A DNA stretch of 64,000 nucleotides, from NCBI GenBank assembly GCA_020698575.1, contig CM036240.1, positions 33,370,711 to 33,434,710 on the forward strand. The letters are read 5' to 3'. The position numbers were made by a program, and so were the translations under genes. The DNA comes from Bostrychus sinensis. Its lineage: Eukaryota > Chordata > Actinopteri > Gobiiformes > Eleotridae. Positions 44,699-56,869 of the stretch are shown here, one piece after another. How positions within the stretch are numbered: position 1 is the stretch's first letter; each line of letters starts with the position of its first letter. The notes below the pieces were generated by a model that did no database searches, was not told the origin of the DNA, and was given only the letters and a program-made list of their open reading frames with translations.

Positions 44699-46055
44699 TA
44701 GTGTTAAATTAACACTGTCAGTGAACATATGGTCCATGTCTATCTAGTGTTAAATTTATTCTTTACTCTAGTGTTAAAAAATTTCAGTGTTAAATTGAAC
44801 ACAGCACCATGACACTGGTGGACAATGCTTGCCTGGAAAATCCAGACTGATATGTCTCTGTGTTATTCTACAGAGACATATCAGTCTGGTCACCACGCTG
44901 TCCGCAGTGGTTTACTCAAATCCAAACCGTACCGTGCATTTTGATTGGTTTGTTTAAGTCACGTGTTCTTCGCGAGCAGCGTCACTCGTACACGTCTCCT
45001 CGCCGACAACAATCAAGATGGCGCACCGAGGAGCCGAGAGTTTGTTTCATTCAGCGGTATGGTACGGTAATGTTGAAATAACTCCCTCGTTCCTCCCTCG
45101 TGGCTTCACTACTCCGTTTGTTTACTTTCTCACTTTCTTGTCGCTTTGTTAACGTCACGTCCGCCATTTTCTGATTGGCTAACTCCGCTGTCTGTTAACT
45201 CGGGTTTGCTCCGCTCTAGAAATCGAATTGATTCTAAGGCAAGGACAATGCCACACATGACCTGATATCTTTGAGATAAAAAGGACTGCATTCTAATGCA
45301 CTCACTCCCATTATTTAATGGGAAGTGGTTGGAACAGTTTCTTCTTTAATACCACATTAAGAAACATCGCATTGCTAGAAATGCTGAAAGCTGATTCATT
45401 TGTTAAAAATAAAGTAATACAACTATGAACATTCTACCTTTTGAAGAAAATAATTACAAAAAACATTCAGCTGTACCTAAACTTCAATTATAACGTGGTC
45501 CTGCCCACATCTGTCATGGTGCAACCGTGACTCAGAGAAACAGTGACTCCTGCATAGACTTTTTTTTTCTTTAAAAACTTTGCCTATCCTTGTGGGAGTT
45601 ATGTTTGCACCATGACAGATGTGGACAAGACCATGTTATATATTGTAGCAGCTGACAGTAGTTTTTTTTTTTTAGCTCACAGAAACATACTCTTTATAGC
45701 TTGATACTATTGTTGCTTTAATATTTCCACAAAAATGCAATGTTCACAAATTATGTTTGAAATGTCATCAAAGAAATAATATTTTTAATGACTCCCCATT
45801 AAATGATGGGAATGAGTGCATTACTCGCAGTCTTTATCTCAAAGACATCAGATCATGTGTGGCATTGTCCACCAGTGTCTTCTTCTTCTTCTTCTTGAAT
45901 TTCCGGCAGACTAGACGCCTCCAGGCATATTGCAGTCCACCAGTGTCATGGTGCTGTGTTCAATTTAACACTGACATTTTAACACTAGAGCAAAGAATAA
46001 ATTTAACACTAGATAGATATGGACCATATGTTCACTGACAGTGTTAATTTAACAA
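44699..46055. mobile_element. Foldback element with ctagtgttaaatt subterminal repeats
   Basis: The two ends are inverted copies for over 120 bp (tgttaaattaacactgtcag at the left; complement ending near 46050), each holding several ctagtgttaaat-type repeats. Inner arms also pair (ccacacatgacctgatatct near 45251 and its relative near 45850; gcccacatctgtcatggtgc near 45504 and its relative near 45610). The left arm is split by a later insertion at 44829-45242. A (ctt)n run is at 45880-45896. Non-coding. Confidence 0.8.
44829..45242. mobile_element. Nested element (414 bp) with 9-bp TSD
   Basis: Starts TTGCCTGG and ends CTAAGGCAA, so the tips are inverted. Flanks are ggacaatgc at 44820-44828 and 45243-45251, perfect. 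Removing it joins the left arm of the surrounding foldback element to match its right arm. It contains a perfect 19-bp hairpin at 44842-44889. Confidence 0.82.
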
Positions 46056-46301
46056 TATACAATTTACTGTGTTTGTATTTTATAGAGATGTAGTCATGTT
46101 GTTGTAGTATAATTTTCTATGTTATAGTAATAACTGTATTATTATATTAGTAAATGTCTGAGGCCTACAGATTTGCTAAGAGTGTGTTTGTTTTATTTTG
46201 TTGATAGGATCCCTGATATTCCCTGTGAAGACAGTGGCTCTGAGTCACACCCTGGTGTCAACAGCAGGTCACACCCATCCCCCGCTGCTGAGGAGAGCCT
46301 G
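46056..46301. other. Non-coding stretch with a possible exon-like piece
   Basis: ttgttgatag at about 46207 precedes an open frame (RIPDIPCEDSGSESHPG) that runs into the next repeat. No homology recognised. Confidence 0.3.
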
Positions 46302-46997
46302 TTAAGGCCTCAATACACCAAGGCGACTCCCAGACTGCCACCGAAAAGACGGAGCAACAGCTCGTCTCTTCTCGTCTCCTCTCGTTCCCTCCCGTTTCCT
46401 CACGTCACAACCTTTTTCCCTCTTCATACACCGAAGCGACAACCGACCTAAAGACCGTGTCTTGCGCATGCGCGAGATGTAATTACCCCCCAAAGCGGCA
46501 GATGGCGCTAGCCAGTGAACAAAGGTAAACGGAAGTGACACAATGTTTGCAGAGTACATATGCATGTTGCGCGCCTTGGTCTGCCACTGTTCTCAGCTTG
46601 TTTGAACATTTGAGAAGCGTGATAATGGCCGGTTTGGACATTGTTTTGTGTGGATTAGGTGCCGCTGCTCTGTTACTTGAAGAAGATAACTTTCCGCACG
46701 GAACTGCAAAGAATGCAAAAACGGTGACAGTACGCTGCCACAGTGGTTTTCACCTCTCGTCACTCCGTCACTTCCGCTAAAATTCCCGTGAGCTGATTGG
46801 CGCGGCAGCTGTAGTGCTAGGCCTATCAGAGCGCTTCGTGCCAAAGACCAAAGACGCCGATTCAACAAGGCCGATCGGCAGGAAACTAGTCAGACGGCCT
46901 CCGTCTTGGAGCGATGGGGGCTGACGGAGCATACATATCAAAAGGACGGAAATGAGCGACGTGGAAGAACCGTTAAGACGGCTTCAGATGGGCCTTT
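46302..46997. mobile_element. Possible MITE
   Basis: taaggcctcaatacaccaag at the left and a loosely inverted gatgggccttta at the right bracket a GC-rich non-coding segment with repeated cgtctc/gacgg motifs. Ends are only weakly inverted, so this is tentative. Confidence 0.35.
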
Positions 46998-47694
46998 ACA
47001 CTACCCCCCATTGCTCCACACAGCACACAGTGTCTTCAAGAGGTCATAGTTTGTCATTCAGTGAAACAATATAAATAAATAAAAAAATGTATTGAATTGA
47101 ACCTGTTGTACATTTGATCTCTTATGCATGGTGTTTTATGAAAATGCATGTTTACACTGCTAAAATGTGGATATCTGAAAATTTGAAAAAATAAATTTTA
47201 TTGCCAACAAATATGAACATGTGGGTTTTAGGGTCAGAAGAGTGCTAAAATGCATGCAACACAGTTTGGAACATGCAGATCTCACCTGTTTCTTTATGGC
47301 ACCAGCAGAGTACTTTATTAAAAAACTTCTCTTTTAGACACATATTGTTTTTAAAGGTTGTAAAAGACGCTGCTGTTCTAAGACAGGTTTAAAAATGTTT
47401 AAAAAATATTGTGCCTGCCTTTGTCCCTGTCACTTTCCTTGTCATGTGTAAACTTTGCTCACTTGCATTGGGAGAGGACCTGAACTAAAAGGACAAGTGC
47501 ATTTCCACTTCTGCATAGTGTTCCACTGTGATAACCTCACTGGAAGTACAACAGCGCCTCTGTGTGCACACTGTTTGGAACTGCAGCAGGCATGAGGCAA
47601 GAAGCAGTTTTAAGCTACTTCAAATGAAATCATCTGGAGGACTAATATTATAGATACTGAAATGTGATCATTATATTTTTGAGTAAATTTAATC
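46998..47694. other. Non-coding stretch with partial TTAA-MITE homology
   Basis: 47285-47420 resembles the inner part of the MITE at 56139-56865 (tgtttctttatggcacc, aaggttgtaaaa). No gene seen. Confidence 0.5.
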
Positions 47695-47698
47695 TTGT

Positions 47699-49183
47699 TG
47701 TAGGAGTTCTGGACCACTGCTGAAGTTCTATCAAGGATGGACATTCCTTTAGGAGACGAGAAGTCTGCGCTTACCCACCAAGGATGCAAAACAAAGACAT
47801 AAATCTGTCCTTTACGAACTGCAGACCAATAATAATGCCAGAAGAGGCCTCCTCTCTTCTCTGATAAGAACCAGAGGCCTGACACATTTCATCTGTTTAA
47901 AAGACTTTATATGCATTAACATGTTACTTTACAGGAAAATGTCATAGCTATGTTTTGTGCAAACTGTTAAATATAACATGTGTTTAAAGGTATGTAAATT
48001 GAAGTGGAGTAAGACACATTTCTTTTTATGACATTTATTTTGTGTCTAGCAGAGGTAATTTGAGTCCTCCACTATCAGTTCAAAGGGGGGGGGGGGGGGC
48101 GAGACACCCTTCCAGTCTTATCTTGGGGTGCGGCCCACATTCCTCAGTTCAGTCTTAGTTTCGTCTTCGTCTTCGTCTTGTCTCGTCTCGTCTCCGTCTC
48201 TCCTTCATCTTTTAAGTTTAATTTTTCTTTTCTTCTCGTCATTTTTGTTGCGTTAAGTTCACCTTGCCGGTGATAACATCTTTTCACAATAAGTCGCCCA
48301 AACTTTCGTTCAAGTATAATTTTTGTAGTTTATTTTGAAAAGCCTCGCGCCGCGCACCATCCGCCATCTTTAACAATCGCTGCCTTGACCAAAGCAGCTA
48401 ATTTAAGAAGTTATACTTCTAAAGTTTCGAATCGTTGTGAAAGGATTTTTATTGAATTTTCATTCGGCATAAAAAGGGACATTTGCCATACTCTGAGACT
48501 TTGACGCTGCCTTACGCTGACAACAGCTAAACTCTCCCTGAGCGGCATCACGCTCCTGTTCGACATAACGGGACACCTGGCGACTGGCTGTGGAGCTTGG
48601 AGGACACACCACGACCCGCAGCTTGGAGCTGGGAACGCCAACCCTGCTACACCCTGCGGCTCTAAAGGACAAAGAACAACATCCGAGCCCCTGGCCGAAA
48701 CCGGAGGCTGGCTGTCGTCACCACCTTCCCCTCCTGCACCGAGACGCGTAAGATCCAGTGTGGTTATGTATGATACAGAATTGGCACTTATAGTCTCAGA
48801 GTCTACTCCCTTATTCCTAAATTTCCAATAATTTAATAAGTCAATTTATAACTTGCTCCACTGCAATTCATCATGAGTTAATCAATAATTCTGCGTAACG
48901 GCACTGTTCATAATTACATTCCTTTCGATATTTACCTGTGCCTCAGTACACTATTCCACCTTATTGTGTAAATAAACGTTATACTTAATCTAAATTAAGT
49001 TGAGTTTGGTGGTCTTTATCTATTAAACTGAGTCCCTCCTGGTCAATCCTTCCCTCTTAAGACATTAGTTTAGGTGTTTTAATCTGCACGTTAGCGCAAG
49101 GCTAACTGGTACCAATGCGGAGTTATTACTCTTAATCTTTGTCTTAGTTAAGTGTATATATATTTTTATATATGTACCCTACA
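47699..49183 (+). mobile_element. Solo LTR, copy 3 (about 1.49 kb)
   Basis: TGTAGGAGTT...TACCCTACA with perfect 4-bp duplication ttgt at 47695-47698 and 49184-49187. In this direction an AATAAA at 48970-48975 lies about 210 bp before the end, as expected for a sense LTR. A long G-run is at about 48086-48099. Inverted relative to copies 1 and 2. Confidence 0.85.
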
Positions 49184-49247
49184 TTGTCTTAGGGTCACTT
49201 TGTTTTACACATAGGTGTATTGCTATACTGTATCCTGTAAAGGAAGT

Positions 49248-49547
49248 TTAAAGGTGCTATGAGCAGTGTATATTTTTTATATTTCATAGAAAAAAACCCA
49301 TGTGTGCCAAGATATGATGTAAACATGTTTAAATCAAATATTAGTTTTATTGATAACAATGGTACAGTTGAGTTATTAACAATAAAAAAATTTACATAAT
49401 GGCCAAGTTCTTTTTGTTTACATTTTGTGTTTTAGTTCTAAAACTGCATTGCTGATCATCCAATCAGAAAAGAGACCATTGTTTTGATTTAGACTGCAGA
49501 ACTGTTTTCAAACCAGTATGAACACATGCTGCTTATAGTATCTTTAA
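49248..49547 (+). mobile_element. TTAA-flanked MITE (about 300 bp)
   Basis: TTAAAGGTGCTATGAGCAGT at the left and GCTGCTTATAGTATCTTTAA at the right are imperfect inverted ends with TTAA at both sides. Relatives lie at 16066-16300, about 41640-41805 and 57536-57872. Non-coding. Confidence 0.75.
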
Positions 49548-49597
49548 AGGTTTATTTATACTGAGCCTGTATTCTGACACACTCTCCTACACTCACA

Positions 49598-49772
49598 AAC
49601 GGTTCTCTATAGAACCTTTTAGGGTTCTATATTTTGTTGCATATTTGGAACCCTTTTCAGGTGGGCATGGTTCTATATGGAACCATTTAAAAAGAGTTCA
49701 TCTGAAAGAACCCCTTTTAAATTAACCCCTTTTTTTTCAAAATGGTTAAATATAGAACCCCTGAGGGTTCAA
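49598..49772. mobile_element. Short repeat rich in ggttctatat/atagaacc palindromes
   Basis: Several complementary ggttct...agaacc motifs (acggttctctatagaacctt, ggttctatatggaacc, tatagaacccctgagggttc) indicate a small foldback repeat. Family not identified. Confidence 0.5.
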
Positions 49773-49936
49773 TCAAATTTCATTTTATTTTCCCCTTTTT
49801 ATTTTGGAATATATTATTATTTAAAATTAATACTTAAACATTTGATGAAAGATAAAACATAGTTTTAAAAAGTTTTATATTTTATTCGATCAAACATTTG
49901 CAAAACCAAGTATCCACAGGTTGCTATTTGGTGAAG

Positions 49937-52900
49937 TTCAGTTCAGCCTCTGTCCTCTCAGACTGTTCACTACAGCCTCTGTCCTCTCAGACTGTTCACT
50001 ACAGCCCCTGTCCTCTCAGACTGTTCACTACAGCCTCTGTCCTCTCAGACTGAGGACTACAGCCTCTGTCCTCTCAGACTGAGGACTACAGCCTCTGTCC
50101 TCTCAGACTGTTCACTACAGCCCCTGTCCTCTCAGACTGTTCACTACAGCCTCTGTCCTCTCAGACTGTTCACTACAGCCCCTGTCCTCTCAGACTGTTC
50201 ACTACAGCCTCTGTCCTCTCAGACTGAGGACTACAGCCTCTGTCCTCTCAGACTGTTCACTACAGCCTCTGTCCTCTCAGACTGAGGACTACAGCCCCTG
50301 TCCTCTCAGACTGTTCACTACAGCCTCTGTCCTCTCAGACTGTTCACTACAGCCCCTGTCCTCTCAGACTGTTCACTACAGCCTCTGTCCTCTCAAACTG
50401 AGGACTACAGCCCCTATCCTCTCAGACTGTTCACTACAGCCTCTGTCCTCTCAGACTGAGGACTACAGCCTCTGTCCTCTCAGACTGTTCACTACAGCCT
50501 CTGTCCTCTCAGACTGTTCACTACAGCCTCTGTCCTCTCAGACTGTTCACTACAGCCCCTGTCCTCTCAGACTGTTCACTACAGCCTCTGTCCTCTCAGA
50601 CTGAGGACTACAGCCCCTGTCCTCTCAGACTGTTCACTACAGCCTCTGTCCTCTCAGACTGTTCACTACAGCCCCTGTCCTCTCAGACTGTTCACTACAG
50701 CCTCTGTCCTCTCAAACTGAGGACTACAGCCCCTGTCCTCTCAGACTGTTCACTACAGCCTCTGTCCTCCCAGACTGTTCACTACAGCCTCTGTCCTCTC
50801 AGACTGTTCACTACAGCCTCTGTCCTCTCAGACTGTTCACTACAGCCCCTGTCCTCTCAGACTGTTCACTACAGCCTCTGTCCTCTCAGACTGTTCACTA
50901 CAGCCTCTGTCCTCTCAGACTGAGGACTACAGCCTCTGTCCTCTCAGACTGTTCACTACAGCCTCTGTCCTCTCAAACTGAGGACTACAGCCTCTGTCCT
51001 CTCAGACTGTTCACTACAGCCTCTGTCCTCTCAGACTGTTCACTACAGCCTCTGTCCTCTCAGACTGAGGACTACAGCCTCTGTCCTCTCAGACTGTTCA
51101 CTACAGCCTCTGTCCTCTCAGACTGAGGACTACAGCCTCTGTCCTCTCAGACTGTTCACTACAGCCTCTGTCCTCTCAGACTGTTCACTACAGCCCCTGT
51201 CCTCTCAGACTGTTCACTACAGCCTCTGTCCTCTCAGACTGTTCACTACAGCCTCTGTCCTCTCAGACTGAGGACTACAGCCTCTGTCCTCTCAGACTGT
51301 TCACTACAGCCTCTGTCCTCTCAGCCTGTTCACTGCAGCCTCTGTCCTCTCAGACTGAGGACTACAGCCCCTGTCCTCTCAGACTGTTCACTACAGCCTC
51401 TGTCCTCTCAGACTGTTCACTACAGCCCCTGTCCTCTCAGACTGTTCACTACAGCCTCTGTCCTCTCAGACTGTTCACTACAGCCTCTGTCCTCTCAGAC
51501 TGTTCACTACAGCCCCTGTCCTCTCAGACTGTTCACTACAGCCCCTGTCCTCTCAGACTGTTCACTACAGCCTCTGTCCTCTCAGACTGAGGACTACAGC
51601 CTCTGTCCTCTCAGACTGTTCACTACAGCCTCTGTCCTCTCAGACTGTTCACTACAGCCTCTGTCCTCTCAGACTGAGGACTACAGCCTCTGTCCTCTCA
51701 GACTGTTCACTACAGCCTCTGTCCTCTCAGACTGTTCACTACAGCCTCTGTCCTCTCAGACTGTTCACTACAGCCCCTGTCCTCTCAGACTGTTCACTAC
51801 AGCCTCTGTCCTCTCAAACTGAGGACTGCGGCCTCTGTCCTCTCAGACTGAGGACTGCGGCCTCTGTCCTCTCAGACTGTTCACTACAGCCTCTGTCCTC
51901 TCAGACTGTTCACTACAGCCTCTGTCCTCTCAGACTGTGGACTGCGGCCTCTGTCCTCTCAGACTGTTCACTACAGCCCCTGTCCTCTCAGACTGTTCAC
52001 TACAGCCTCTGTCCTCTCAGACTGTTCACTACAGCCTCTGTCCTCTCAGACTGTTCACTACAGCCTCTGTCCTCTCAGACTGTTCACTACAGCCCCTGTC
52101 CTCTCAGACTGTTCACTACAGCCCCTGTCCTCTCAGACTGTTCACTACAGCCTCTGTCCTCTCAGACTGAGGACTACAGCCTCTGTCCTCTCAGACTGTT
52201 CACTACAGCCTCTGTCCTCTCAGACTGTTCACTACAGCCTCTGTCCTCTCAGACTGAGGACTACAGCCTCTGTCCTCTCAGACTGTTCACTACAGCCTCT
52301 GTCCTCTCAGACTGTTCACTACAGCCTCTGTCCTCTCAGACTGTTCACTACAGCCCCTGTCCTCTCAGACTGTTCACTACAGCCTCTGTCCTCTCAAACT
52401 GAGGACTGCGGCCTCTGTCCTCTCAGACTGAGGACTGCGGCCTCTGTCCTCTCAGACTGTTCACTACAGCCTCTGTCCTCTCAGACTGTTCACTACAGCC
52501 TCTGTCCTCTCAGACTGTGGACTGCGGCCTCTGTCCTCTCAGACTGAGGACTACAGCCTCTGTCCTCTCAAACTGTGGACTGCGGCCTCTGTCCTCTCAG
52601 ACTGAGGACTACAGCCTCTGTCCTCTCAGACTGAGGACTGCGGCCTCTGTCCTCTCAGACTGTTCACTACAGCCTCTGTCCTCTCAGACTGAGGACTACA
52701 GCCTCTGTCCTCTCAAACTGTGGACTGCAGCCTCTGTCCTCTCAGACTGAGGACTACAGCCTCTGTCCTCTCAAACTGTGGACTGCGGCCTCTGTCCTCT
52801 CAGACTGAGGACTACAGCCTCTGTCCTCTCAGACTGAGGACTGCGGCCTCTGTCCTCTCAGACTGAGGACTACAGCCTCTGTCCTCTCAGACTGAGGACT

Positions 52901-53278
52901 GCGGCCTCTGTCCTCTCAGACTGTTCACTACAGCCTCTGTCCTCTCAGACTGAGGACTACAGCCTCTGTCCTCTCAAACTGTGGACTGCGGCCTCTGTCC
53001 TCTCAGACTGAGGACTACAGCCTCTGTCCTCTCAAACTGTGGACTGCGGCCTCTGTCCTCTCAGACTGAGGACTACAGCCTCTGTCCTCTCAGACTGAGG
53101 ACTGCGGCCTCTGTCCTCTCAGACTGTTCACTACAGCCTCTGTCCTCTCAGACTGAGGACTACAGCCTCTGTCCTCTCAAACTGTGGACTGCGGCCTCTG
53201 TCCTCTCAGACTGAGGACTACAGCCTCTGTCCTCTCAGACTGTGGACTGCGGCCTCTGTCCTCTGAGACTGTGAACAA
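49937..53278. repeat. 29-bp minisatellite, about 115 copies
   Basis: Unit cagcctctgtcctctcagac plus a 9-nt variable part: tgttcacta (commonest), tgaggacta, tgtggactg/cgg or tgaggactg/cgg. Variants are mixed, and the gtggactgcgg type is concentrated toward the right end. Two higher-order registers are visible: a block around 51481-51960 recurs 580 bp later (20 units), and a block at 52517-52750 recurs at 52981 (16 units). The + strand open frames here are repeat translations; 29 is not a multiple of 3 and the tgagga variant supplies stops. Confidence 0.97.
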
Positions 53279-53280
53279 CA

Positions 53281-53739
53281 GGTGCAGCCCAGTATAGTAT
53301 ACATCTGTAACATAAAAATAATGGTAAATCAAACCTTTTTTAAATAAATAGTATAAAATATATAACATGTAAACACACACTGATATTACGAAAACAGAGG
53401 AAATCTACAATCTGCAGTGTTAAATATAAATACAACAGCGATAGAGTAAATTCCTGTAGAATATAAACATGTACCATGTTAGTGACAGGAGCCTCCTATG
53501 ACGTCCACACATGATGTCTGAGGACATGAGGACTGCTGTCCTCTGGAGTCTTCAGTGAGGTCCAAAGCTTCATAAATTTAGCATGCCCATCATCTGAAAT
53601 GAAAGAGAAACAAAAGGCTTAACATTACCATGTAGGCTAATGCTGTAGCATGATGCACATCTGTATCACTGCACAGATACTGTTACCTTACCTTTAGTTT
53701 GAAGGCCTGGACAACTTGCTATCATCAACAGTAAAATGA
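53281..53739. other. Non-coding stretch after the minisatellite
   Basis: AT-rich; no recognisable gene. Confidence 0.45.
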
Positions 53740-54345
53740 ATTCCCAAGTTTATCCAAACATTTTGCAGGAAAACCTAAGACCATCTGTCCACCAACTGAA
53801 GCTCAACAGAGGATGGGCGATGCAACAGGACACCTGACTCAAAACATAGAAGCAAATCAACAACAGAATGGCTTCAACAGAAGAAAATACACCTTCTGGA
53901 GTGGTCCAGTCCAAGTTCTGACCTCAATCCAATTGAGATGCTGTGGCATGACCTCAAAAGAGCGATTCACACCAGATCCCAAGAATATTACTGAACTTAA
54001 AGAGTTTTGCAAAGAGGAATGGTCCAAAATTCCTCCTGAGCCTTAGGCAGTTCTGATCTTTACTACAGGAAATGTTTGGTTGAAGTTATTGCTGCCAAAG
54101 GAGGATCAACCAGTTGTTAAATCCAAAGGTTCCAATACTTTGTCTACCCTGTACTGTTAATGTTTACATAAATGCTCAATAAAAACATGAAAAACTGTAA
54201 TTTTTTGCCAGCATTAGTTTAAGCAGACTGTGTTTGTCTATTGTTGTGACTTAGATGAAGATCAGATCACATTTTATGACCAAATCATGCAAAAATCCCA
54301 GTATATCCAAGGGGTGCCAATACTTTTTCTTTCAACTGTATATTT
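53740..54345 (+). mobile_element. Tc1-like remnant (3' part)
   Basis: The frame around 53900-54050 encodes a degraded transposase end with SSDLNPIEMLWHDLKRA and NITELKEFCKEEWSKIP (ordinary translation with one shift near 53903). The right terminus is ggggtgccaatactttttct...caactg followed by TA at about 54340. The 5' part is missing. It belongs to a different Tc1 subfamily from the copies at 35.9 and 59.5 kb. Confidence 0.75.
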
Positions 54346-55052
54346 TGAAGAACTTTAAGCATGTACACAAATCGAGCAGTCATTTTTCTTTATGCTGTGT
54401 GGCCACACATTCAAGTGACAACCGTGAACCACCTGTTTTGGATTCTGAATAGAATAATTTAAATGGCACACCAAAGGTAATGATACTGTAGCAGACCAAA
54501 TGTAAGGGCAAGGGTGGTAAAAGAGGAAAAAAGTTCTATTTAATAAAGTAAAAAAAAAAAAGGTTAAAAAAGGTTTGAAATGTATTCAAAAATACAACTC
54601 AAATGATCATTTACAATTTTTGGGCCCAACTGGGGTCAACTAAACCATAACTAAACAGAAGAAAAACTGAACAAAGGAGGGCTTAAATAGAAAAAGACCA
54701 ATCCAAAAACAACACAATTGGAAAAGGCCTTACACTAAAAATTAACCAAAAAGAGCAACTAAAACAAAAGTTAGATACTAACCAAATCATTAGCAACACC
54801 AGTTCACTTATAAAAAAGGAAAAAAACTAGCAAACATTAGTCTATAGAACATTACCAAACATACTTTTGCTGAACACCTGAGGACATGTATTTTTTTGTG
54901 AGAAGGCACATCAGACTGTATGTTTATTTGCAGTCCACTTTCAAAATATAATCAGGCTTCTTGCAAGTCATGTTTTTAAAATTATTTCATGTACCCCTTA
55001 TGCCTTTTTGTGTACCCCTGGGGGTACCCGTACCACAGTTTGAGAACCACTG
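54346..55052. mobile_element. AT-rich stretch ending in a hAT-like terminus
   Basis: The right edge, gggggtacccgtaccacagt ... gagaaccactg ending at 55052, is the complement of a common hAT end (CAGTGGTTCTCAAACTGTGG). The left end was not located. A related terminus occurs at about 35076 and in duplicon B near 42861. Confidence 0.45.
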
Positions 55053-55940
55053 CTCTAACAGATGCAAAAGTTTTCATGGGGTGAAAAAGTTGTCCCTGCA
55101 TTGTGGCTAAATAACAACCGCATACACAGATAAGGTTGGAGGAAAGAAATGATTTTATATATTTAACTATACTGTAGGCACAATCCCAGGTAGAAAGAAG
55201 GAAGGCAAGAAGCTTTACTGCTTTTTTCATTGCTCTTTTAGCATAGGGCCCTTTGGTGAAAGGTTAGAAGCTACGTGGACTCCCACAATCCACTGCAACA
55301 ACAATATACAAGAGCACCAAATACAAAAAGAAAAGATCTAAAAAAAACCTTCAAATGATGCAGAATAAAGCTGCCTGAGTAGCTCTAAGCTGTTCTTATA
55401 AGACCAGTATAAATTCTATAGACTCCAATTTTGTCTGGCTAAAAGTTCACAGGCAGGGCATCAGCATCTTTATTATTCTGAACCTGGAAGATATTTAAAC
55501 TACAAAGTCAACTGTTTTTGACAATTTAAGAACAACTTAGACTCACATGGATAAATGCATCTGAAGGACATTTTTTGACACTAACTTTCTCAAATGTACT
55601 TTTGCTTACAGAGAAATGAAAGAATGGAATTCTTTGCCATTATTTTTTTTATAAAAATGAAATTAACCGGATGTAGGAAGACTTCACACTGAATCCTTGT
55701 TAACCTTTAATGGAGCTCCACAGGTATTTCTACTTGTAGCCGAGATGTCTGAGTCTTATCTGCATCAATAAATATGCCAAAAGAGGCCTTTCTTCCTGTG
55801 AGAGAAAACAGAAACCTGGTACAGGATGGCACCATGGTTTCCACGGACCAGATAATTAGCTTCGATGGTGTAAATCAAAACTCTGTACGTTTGAGGATCA
55901 AAACGTACAGCAACACTGCCATCTAGTGGCCAGGACAGAC
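55053..55940. other. Non-coding stretch
   Basis: No supportable gene. At 55330-55560 spaced phrases (aatgatgcagaataaagctg, acttagactcacatggataa) suggest a decayed LINE 3' region, but not firmly. Confidence 0.35.
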
Positions 55941-55964
55941 TAACCTAACCCTAACCCTAACCCT
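55941..55964. repeat. Short interstitial telomere-like repeat
   Basis: taacctaaccctaaccctaa followed by ccct: about four (taaccc) units within single-copy-looking sequence. Confidence 0.85.
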
Positions 55965-56138
55965 CTGGGACATAAGTTGTGATTTAATTCCAGCCCTGAT
56001 TATTTGTCCTTAGTGCATAATAAATAAATTTATGCTACAAGAAATTAGTTTTCAACCTGCAAATAAAGAGATTATCTGTGCTAATTCACTCTGTGTTATT
56101 GCCTTTGGTTAGTGAAAGTTTTGGTTTAAGTCACTAAT

Positions 56139-56865
56139 TTAAAAGGGCTCTATTACGAAGGTTTTCCACTGTGTTTTTTGTTTGTTTGTTTTGTTTTTGT
56201 AAATGTTTTTTGGCCATTTTTAGGCTTTATTGAACAGTGTATAGTAGAAAATTGGGGAGAGGGCAGGAGGAGACATTCAGCAAACTGTCAGGCTGTAGTT
56301 GCCCTGCGAATACACCACTGAGCCATACAGCAGCACAGACTTCTACCATGTTATAATGTTGTTCCCTCACCAAAAAAATACCCGGAGTTGTGTTTTGTTT
56401 TATTCCCTCCAGTTTGAGTAATCCTGTATTCTCTGGCGCTGAGTTTCTGAGGCCTCAGAATGCTTGGTTCCACAAATCTCTACCTCTCCCACTCCAGGAA
56501 GCACAGACCAATCACCAAACCCTCTACATTCAGTCTGCTCTCATTCATTTATCCAAAAAACTGTGTACAGCTCTGTTTCAACTGATTCCTCACAAATATT
56601 TTTCATTTTGTAGTAAAATGGCACCATACAAAAAGTTTAAGGAAGTAAAAAGTTATTTTTCTTAGGTTCTGTTCAAAAGAGCATAACAGCTTTGCTGCTC
56701 TCTGCTGGCCTCTTCAACTGTTTCTTTATGGCACCTGTAGACTTCCTTTTGAACTTTCTCTTTAGTCAGATAACTTTTTTAAGGTTGTAAAAAGTGCAAT
56801 GCTGTCCTAGAGGTGACCAAGAATGGTTTAAAAATACAAATAAAAGCATAATATAGCCCCTTTAA
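56139..56865 (-). mobile_element. TTAA-flanked MITE, inverted relative of 5191-9749
   Basis: TTAAAAGGGCTCTATTACG at the left and gcataatatagcccctttaa at the right. The sequence 56390-56865 is the reverse complement of the halves split by the hAT element at 5-9.7 kb (ttcctggagtgggagaggta region). A ~135-bp foreign block at about 56200-56335 (ggctttattgaacagtgtat ... gagccatacagcagc) looks like a fragment of a tRNA-related fish repeat. Confidence 0.75.
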
Positions 56866-56869
56866 GAAC

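Noticed and set aside
44842..44889. Perfect 19-bp hairpin considered as a microRNA precursor or terminator
   Set aside because: Too short for a typical pre-miRNA stem, and it lies within a TE; intrinsic terminators are not relevant to nuclear genes.
46302..46868. ORFs on both strands (46173-46451, 46302-46565, 46535-46780)
   Set aside because: GC-rich repeat-like sequence open on both strands with no domain.
49937..53278. Tandem 29-bp repeats considered as a CRISPR array or a repeat protein gene
   Set aside because: There are no unique spacers between repeats; units are directly adjacent. The unit length is not a multiple of three, the frame hits TGA in common variants, and open segments begin without ATG.
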